Positions 57,312 through 64,000 of a stretch of DNA of 64,000 nucleotides are shown one piece after another. A program made the translations under genes and the position numbers. The DNA is taken from positions 12,714,599 through 12,778,598 of the forward strand of contig NC_088309.1 in assembly GCF_910592395.1 (NCBI RefSeq). Direction: 5' to 3'. The notes under the pieces were generated by a model that saw only the letters and a program-made list of their open reading frames with translations, was not told the DNA's origin and searched no databases. The DNA is from Lineus longissimus (Eukaryota; Nemertea; Pilidiophora; Heteronemertea; Lineidae). Each line of letters opens with the position of its first letter. Positions within the stretch are counted from its first letter, which is position 1.

Positions 57312-60253
57312 GGGCCGCGTCTACACAATCTCTCCAAATCAAGGAGAGTGCTACTTCCTTCGCATCCTCCTTCATGATGTTCCTGGCCCTTGCAGTTTCA
57401 AGATCTGAAGAACGTCGACAACACATTTCGTGAAGCCTGCCTCCGGCGTGGCCTCATAGCTGATGACAACCACCTACACAGAGCATTGTCTGAGGCCAAT
57501 GAATCAAACAGCCCTGCCCTACTCAGAAAACTCTTCCCTGGTATACTTACATCCTGCGAAACAGCAGACCCCTGCTTGTTTTGTGAACAACATCGCAGCA
57601 ACCTAGCCGAAGACCTCTTCTCTCCACATAACATTGAACTCCTCCATGAAGACCAGTGCCAAGAAATCTACAACTCCTGCTTGCACTTGAAAGAACACCA
57701 AGTTCTACAGATGAGAGGACAGCATCTTGACAGCTATGGTTTAACGATCCACCGCGCAATTCCGACCACAATATGATAGAATATAATCGCTACACACAGT
57801 ACTCTATTCCGCAACAGGAAGCCTTCATTGAAGAAAACAAACACAAGCTTACAACGGAACAACGACAAATATACAACCACTTCTGTTCCCAAGTTCAATC
57901 TTCTCAGCCAGGTATCATCTTCCTTGATGCACCAGGGGGCACTGGTAAAACATTTGTGCTCAACCTCATCCTACCAATGATACCATCCAAACAAGCCCTT
58001 GCTCTTGCTAAAGGGACGAACTCTACATGCCACTTTCAAGATACCCCTGGATATGCATATGAGAGACATGCCGACATGTGCAATAAAAAAGAATACCACC
58101 CTTGCTAAGGTCATCACTGACTGTTGCGCAATTGTCGTCGATGCAGCCCCCATGACCCACAAAGCAGCATATGAAGGCTTGTGGTATTCGACTCGATGAC
58201 TCGACGACGCGATGACTCGATGACGCGATCAAGTTGGAATCTTTTTAAAGAATATCACTGCTTGGACTGTAATTTATACATAGAATCATAAGTGGAGGAA
58301 AATAAAAAAGAACCGATCATTACCAACCCCTTTCCAGCTGTTTTCACCGTATCTGATCCGACCATTTTTCGTTTCCTACAAGTTCGCATTTTTGATAAAA
58401 CCATCACCATGTTGCTATGCAAACCACTGGTATCTTTACCGTCAATACAGCTAAATACACCTAAATATATATACATGTAGTTCAGATCAACCTCCTACCC
58501 AGGTTATTTACGAGCAGAAATTCCAATGTTAAAATGACACGCGAGTTCCCGGAGACAAGGTTGGCTCTGGATATCCGTTCAGCACGGCAATATTAAATGT
58601 CCTGTACACCTTTCCAGAAATGGGGCGCTGAGTGTCCGAAATAGTGATGTCATAAGGGGAAACTAGGCCTATGGTGGAGGGACTAAGGAGATAGTTATGG
58701 TTGACCAACACACTTGAATGCCTTTAATGACGGACAAGGGGGAAAAAGTTAGTTCCAATGCAAGCCACCAATTTCGGAAAGCATGTATAGGGGCTGATGT
58801 ATTGGGGGGGGGGGGGGGGCAGATGTCAAGGGACGGAAGAGGGACTGAGTGACTGAGTCTAAAAAACTGCACATATGCGAAATTCCGATTGTTGACAGAC
58901 TACCACTTGACATCTGACATTGGCCACTAGAAACTTGCTTGTCAATTAAATCTCCGGTCATTTTGCATGCTATGAAACTTCCGCGAGTCCTTTAAATATC
59001 AAAATCAATCGCGGGGACCAATCTTCAGTGGCCATGGCTGGGGGGGGGGGGCACATCCTTCCACATACCGTAGCTGGGTATGGGAAGGCCGAGCTAAAAC
59101 CTCTGCTGTTGCAGCGGTAGCCCGGAGACCAGGATCATGGGATTCCGTATTTTAGCAAAATCCATAGCAACGATCGCGTCATCGAGCCATCGCGTCGTCG
59201 AGTCATCGAGTCGAATACCACAAGCCGCATATGAAGCCGTAGACTGCAGCTTGCAAGACATCAGAGGCAATACAGCACCATTTGGCAGAATTCCAACATT
59301 GCTGTGCGGAGACTTCGGCCAAATATTACCAGTTCTTAAAAAATGGTACACAAGCAAACATCATCTATGCATCCCTAAAGAAACTAATACCTCTGGAAAG
59401 GCGTCCAAGTTGTTCACCTACAAACAAACCTACGTGCTCACCTCACTGGAAATGTTCATGCTGCAAGTTATTCACAGCTCCTCATGTCCATTTGCAATGG
59501 AACTTATCCCATTGCTGAACCACCAAACACCATTGCAATCCCTCCATGTCTACCAAAAACAGACACATTAGCACAATTGATTCACGCTATCTTTGCCGAG
59601 TAACCCACACAAAGAAAGAATGATCAATGGATACTCGAACGTGCCATTCTTACTCCTCTGAATGAAACAGTCGACAACCTCAACCATACCATTCTTGCCA
59701 CTTTGGAGAGTTCACAAATTACCTACAAATCATTCAACACAACACTGACGACAGCAGTAGCTACTCATTTCCCAGCAGAATTCTTGAACTCACTCACAAT
59801 TGCTGGCCAACCGCCCCACAGACTGTTGCTTAAAATTGACTGCCCTATCATTGTGCTTTGATCCTTGGACCCACCAAACATCACAAATGGAACTCAGTGT
59901 CGCGTTGTTGCTTGCCACACCAATGTCATTGAAGTCATCATTCTACATGGCCCTGGTGCTGGCAACCATGCCTTCATTCCACGTATTCCACGTATTCCAT
60001 TGGTACCATCAACATCGGACCTGCCATTCCAGTTCAAGAGGTTGCAGTTCCTGATTCGCCTATGTTATGCAATGACAATAAACAGAGCACAAGGCCAGAC
60101 ATTTCAAACCATAGGTCCCGATCTCACCACGCCAGTTCTCACACGGCATGTTCTATGTCGCCCTGTCCTGCGTTGGAACAGCAGAACGGATACATATCAT
60201 CGCACCGGAAAACAAATCCAAAAATGTGGTGTACCAGGAAGTCTCTAATCCCT
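57312..60253 (+). pseudogene. Helitron-type PIF1 helicase relic, interrupted by a MITE
   Basis: SF1 helicase of the Helitron RepHel protein; Rep and the N-terminal part are missing. From 57312, GRVYTISPNQGECYFLRIL is followed by a frameshift near 57390 into FQDLKNVDNTFREACLRRG. After a stop (57774), 57776-58105 gives EQRQIYNHFCSQV and the Walker A motif FLDAPGGTGKTFV. Next is a frame change, then TLHATFKIPLDM and Walker B AIVVDAAPM, where the family has DEAPM. Here the family A MITE (58176-59226) splits the codons for KAAYEAVDC. After it come TLLCGDFGQILPVL, more frame changes, LDPPN, FIPRIP, QFLIRLCYAMTINRAQGQTF (motifs V/VI) and, in another frame, the final FYVALSCVGTAERI. At least six breaks show long decay, before and after the MITE arrived. 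Confidence 0.9.
58176..59226 (+). mobile_element. Family A: complete 1051-bp MULE-type MITE
   Basis: 55-bp TIRs with one mismatch (58176-58230 and 59172-59226), starting GGCTTGTGGTATTCGACTCG and built of short 'gatgactcgacgac' repeats. A perfect 9-bp target duplication gcatatgaa is at 58167-58175 and 59227-59235. A G-run at about 58804-58820 marks where, in copy 1, family B inserted. No transposase inside. Excision of the element plus one TSD restores the helicase reading frame at the site, proving it is an insertion. Fragments of the family are at 1960-2034/6102-6704 and 29365-29549. Confidence 0.95.
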
Positions 60254-60377
60254 AACGCATACCGGTATGTCAATTAGGACACATTCATTTCCAGAGCCAC
60301 TAGGACACTTTCCCCACATCGCCTTCACTTCGACTTAAGGACAAATCCACAAGACCCCTGACTATGTTCACAACATT

Positions 60378-60403
60378 CGTCCGAAGGACGGGTACTTTTC
60401 TAG
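60378..60403 (+). mobile_element. Helitron 3' terminus (hairpin + CTAG)
   Basis: cgtccgaaggacg (60378-60390) is a 5-bp stem with a 3-nt loop, followed by ggtacttttCTAG ending at 60403 with T next. This is the classic Helitron 3' end: a short hairpin about 10 nt before CTRR, inserted before T. It lies 150 bp after the helicase stop, as expected. Confidence 0.8.
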
Positions 60404-60676
60404 TGTTTAAATATAACAGCAGCAGAATAAAAGCTGGAAGAAATCATGCAGGGCACACCTATCAAAGAAACAAACATGCGATTCCATGCAATGAAATGGT
60501 CCAGGGACCATGTGCTCACCTCGGGTGATGTCAATGCATGTCATTTGCAGTGGATATGGGGAGAAGAGTTTTGGTCATCGATGTCAATTTTGCGATCGTA
60601 GAGGAAGTGGTGTGGTCGTTCAGCTTTTATGGAGAATTCATATTGGTTGAGGGCGATGTATGGAAGGAGATAGTCG
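60404..60676. other. Flank of the Helitron; repeat piece
   Basis: Contains 60493-60550, similar to 56967-57022, with the dispersed motif 'ccagggaccatgtgctcacc'. Minus-strand translations suggest a broken coding sequence (QMTCIDITRGEHMVPGP). Confidence 0.4.
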
Positions 60677-60841
60677 TTATGCTGCATAAATCAACTTATG
60701 ATCAGACCAGTAGTTGTCGATTGCATCAACAGTATCCAAGGTTCTGTTTATGAAAACAAGATCAAGTTTTGAGTGATAGTCTGTAGTTTCTTCAGTTAGA
60801 AGTTGGTTGAAATTGTACTCAGAAAGGATGATGCAGAGCAT
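60677..60841 (-). pseudogene. C-terminal fragment of an endonuclease/exonuclease/phosphatase (EEP) domain
   Basis: A 54-codon minus-strand ORF reads SEYNFNQLLTEETTDY, then LDLVFINRTLD and YWSDHKLIY. The SDH (catalytic His) preceded by a D-L-V/I-F-x-N strand is the end of EEP-type endonucleases carried by LINEs and by some Helentron-type elements. The N-terminal part of the domain is not readable here. It is on the opposite strand to the helicase, so its link to the Helitron is uncertain. Confidence 0.6.
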
Positions 60842-61659
60842 GAGTCGCTAGCTTGTGGTTTATGGGCCCGCCAACATTGGAAAATGCCAAACCGAAATGA
60901 AAAACATCAGGAAAAACATTTTTTTATTTGTACTGAAAACCTCCAACCTTAAAGGGTAACTCGCGTCAAATTTCACCATATAATGTTTTAGCTGTTTTTG
61001 ACAAATGACTACGTCCCTTTCTCATAAATCGGTAAGGTTTTCGAATCGAAATGCACATTTTCTAGAAATTGATGGTTTTAATCCCGCCCGGACGGCTCGC
61101 TTCGATGCCGTTGAAATCGCGCTACGCCGACGACGTTTTCGTTGATGACGTCAGAACATGAACATTTTCGCGGTCGCGGTGGTTTACATTCCCGCGAAAA
61201 AAAAAATCTCATTCGTTTATTTACAACTGCCATTGACCATTGACATTCCATCCTGTCCTTACACAATATATACACGATAACAACTGAAGATTATGGAGAA
61301 AAAGAAGAAAAGGGTTGTCGGGTGGCATTGTGCTGCGATGTTTTGCGGCAACACCAGCAAAACCTAATGTGTTGGGATTTTCTGCTGGCCTGGCCCTATC
61401 AAAGATCCGGGCCGTCACCATGAAGTTCGAGTCGAGAGGTCACCAGCCGGTGGTTCATCTTCTCCTCCTGATGCTCCGCCGGAACACAACTTCGAGAACC
61501 AACTCCAAATTTGTATGCCGTCGGGGACGTCCAGCACATTTGGAAAAAATCTCGAAGTAGAAGTAAGGGAAGGGACAGCCCCTCCCCCCAAAGTCCACAG
61601 TTCAAGTCATTTCATCATAAATTTCCTGTCCAACCAGGAAATTCCATCGCTGACGTCAT
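60842..61659. other. Intergenic; possible eroded THAP-like ORF
   Basis: From 61293 on the plus strand MEKKKKRVVGWHCAAMFCGN is followed by an in-frame TAA and then IFCWPGPIKDPGR. The spacing vaguely resembles a THAP N-terminus, but evidence is weak. Nothing else recognised. Confidence 0.25.
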
Positions 61660-61692
61660 AACAAGAGGCCCAAGGGCCTGGCGCTCAGCTGA
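61660..61692 (+). repeat. Dispersed short repeat (aggcccaagggcct core)
   Basis: aacaagaggcccaagggcct followed by ggcgctcagctga; nearly the same at 16073-16105. The core is a self-complementary aggccc/gggcct hairpin. It is found here as an isolated copy. Confidence 0.7.
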
Positions 61693-64000
61693 GTAAGCAG
61701 ATACAATTCATAGTTTAGCAGTTTTACTGATACTTTTAGATAGATTTGGCAAGGACTATATATAGTTACAATAACCATGGATGCTTCAATTTGTCAACTG
61801 TGAAAGATGTAAGTGACATCACATGAAGTAATGCAGTGCGAGTGCGACATTTCCAATAGAGCCAGGATCTATGTCACAGTGACACACAGACAGGATTGGT
61901 TTTCCTTCTGGTATCAAAATTGATGTCCTCATACTAGTATGTCCTGAAAAGGTATTTGGACACTTACATGATCATTGTACCGTTGAGCTTGGGTCTGGTG
62001 CAATACCAACTTGAAATGGGGGGGTTAGTGGATTTAGCAAAGTGTTTGGGATGCCCTGTATGTGAAGAAGTAAGATAAAGAGGTGCTTAAGAAAATTAAC
62101 TTTATTGTTAAAAGATTGACCCGACCTGCAGGTGATTGGAATTTAACAAAGGCTGATTGCAATCATGGAGTAAATTATATAAGAATCACTGATTTGGCAA
62201 AGATTATTACATTTACAAGACGTCAAGATGGAAAGTGATTGTACAGTGTTTGCCAAATCCGGACCTACTTTCCGTCAATGCTGAATACGTCGATGAGAGC
62301 TCTCGAACTATCATTCCATGCAAAAAATGGCAATGACAACACCACTAATAACTTCAAATTATTTTCCGGTTATGATAACACAACACGCATCTTCATGATC
62401 ATGATCTTTCTCAAACTAACTGAATGACCTAATCGCCTTGGACGCACAACCACATATCAATCCGCCCCGACGATCGACACATTCATTCGATTCGATAACA
62501 CTCGATACAGTTTGATAAATAAACAAAGTTTTCGTGCTTTTAGCTGTCAACATCAATGGCTATAATATACTCCTGCAGAATAGTAGAACTAATAGAACTA
62601 ATTTCCGAAGTTTCCAATAGTTTGAACACAACTCAGAACATCACCCATCAGCCAAGGAGGATACCGCGGTGACGTCACATCACGTGATCACGACCCATAT
62701 TACTGATCGCTATGGCCAATCAGATTCAGTCTACTGACAGCACCAGCACTAAACACATCTACACGTTTCACTGTCTGGTGCGCTCCTGTACACAAATACA
62801 CCAATAGACATGAAATATTGCAATACCTTGTATGGATTCTTCCTGTGTAAAATAAAATTTACAGAGCAGATTAACTTCCACGAATAAAAAAGACGTTTGG
62901 CGTGGCCAAAGTGTGGAAATAATGTCTCCCCTAAAATACACTACGAAATACACTAGGCAATGCACTAAGCGATACACGGTAGAGATGCAGTTGAGTTTGT
63001 TATTGTTTTGACTTAGAAGCCCGCCCATATCATAATATATTCATGTATTCATGAAGTATGAACTCATTTCTGTCCCATACAACTCTAAGAACAGTCAATT
63101 TCTCCTTAAATCATCACCGAAACCGCGATATCCGCAGGAAGATTTGTCGTTCTAGTGTCCGAAAATGCATGATTTTACAGGGGCGCTAACTCGACAAATA
63201 GAGGGGATCTATGGGGATCTATGCGAGTTTTAGGTCCTACAGGTCTCGAACTTGTAAAATCTGTAAACATGCCTCCAAATCCCATTATGATAATGAAGAG
63301 ATTGCCCCATGTCTGGGAGACTGTTTTGAAACCATCGCTAATTTTGCCCATCAGCTGGACTCAGATCTGCATAAATTACGATAAATAATGAGGTCGTCGC
63401 TTCAATTTCGCAAAGGAAGTTGACTCCATTCGAAGGTTGTTTTGACCAAATTCCGTTGAACTCATCGTTATGAGGGCATTTGAACACATTCTCGTTGATC
63501 TTTTCTATAAACGTGTGAAGATTCGTACCAAAATACATTTCCGAAAAGGCTTAAATAAGAAAATTTGTCACTTACAAAATCATCGCTCCGGTAGAAATAA
63601 AAAGGTCACCGCCATTTTCTTGATGATGGTACTCCAGGTAACCTCGACCGCGCAGTGGAGGGTCGAGCCGCCTCGTCAATTTACCCCAGACGAGCCGTTC
63701 ATACAGTGAATGCACTGGCAATACCAGCAGTCCGGTATTCCCTGGTTCGAGGTTTTCATGTCAGTTCGCGGCGGGAAATTTAAAGCGGGGTCATCTGGGG
63801 TCAAACAACAGTTTTGCTCACTACCGCCAACTGGTGATATAAATCCACTCTAATCTATTTTATATCAAAACTTCTGTATCATGAAGACCTTTTCAACTTT
63901 ATTTCAAGCTTTTATCTGCTCGAATAGAGCGTCAAAAAATTGTTTTTTCATTTACACCTTTTGCCCCCTGGGGAGCTGAATTTGAGTCGAATCGCCCAAA
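61693..64000. other. Intergenic, nothing recognised
   Basis: 2.3 kb without recognisable exon, RNA gene or complete element. The last bases (63960-63985, 'ttgccccctggggagctgaatt') resemble the 'ccccctggtggccaa' part of the ~300-bp dispersed family, which may begin there. Confidence 0.4.

Noticed and set aside
61221-61560. Overlapping ORFs near a GC-rich patch, possible THAP protein
   Set aside because: Only a weak resemblance around 61293-61400 and an immediate in-frame stop; not enough to call.

Overview
The window is eukaryotic animal DNA: spliced coding exons, long non-coding stretches, a BEL/Pao LTR retrotransposon, Mutator-like (MULE), pogo/Tc1-type and Helitron DNA transposons, tRNA-derived repeats, and short dispersed repeats typical of marine invertebrate genomes. 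The phylum cannot be fixed from sequence alone. A marine invertebrate (echinoderm, hemichordate or lophotrochozoan) is my best guess; no ribosomal, mitochondrial or diagnostic gene is present.

Layout. 1-8.8 kb is a transposon nest: a foldback structure with ~125-bp tandem-repeat arms (1-1945), then three nested elements. A MULE-type MITE (family A, pieces 1960-2034 and 6102-6704) is interrupted by family B (2035-6101), a FLYWCH/MULE transposase element whose TIRs are tandem arrays. B in turn contains family C (3206-3843), a foldback with minisatellite arms. A further large inverted-repeat structure (D) spans 6718-8756. 9-16 kb holds a secreted-protein-like ORF cut by another 9-bp-TSD MITE (family E, 10008-10959), tandem duplications, and a LINE ORF1 relic split by a foldback. 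16-33 kb is repeat-rich intergenic DNA: a tRNA-SINE, a 1.07-kb TA-flanked MITE, ~144-bp and ~300-bp tandem families rich in AGGTCA/TGACCT motifs, a pogo-like transposase pseudogene, and one probable TLC-type membrane-protein exon on the minus strand. 33.7-36.7 kb is a CAGTG/CAGTC-rich region carrying a deletion derivative of family B.

39150-47576 is a nearly complete BEL/Pao retrotransposon: two 753-bp LTRs with 8 differences, a perfect 5-bp TSD, PBS, PPT, an intact gag-protease ORF and a broken pol. Unusually, an intact SGNH-hydrolase-like ORF lies between the 5' LTR and gag. I consider this the most interesting item.

47.6-64 kb contains a TA-flanked MITE, a tRNA-like sequence, a second family C copy, and two short host-type genes tail to tail: a THAP-associated gene on + and a P2X7-intracellular-domain gene on - with an in-frame TGA. 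It also contains a 1.2-kb TIR element and a decayed Helitron helicase with a recognisable 3' terminus. The helicase is interrupted by a complete family A MITE with a perfect 9-bp TSD. Most genes here are mobile-element genes; the only likely host genes are the P2X7-like gene, the THAP/downstream-exon gene and the TLC-like exon.
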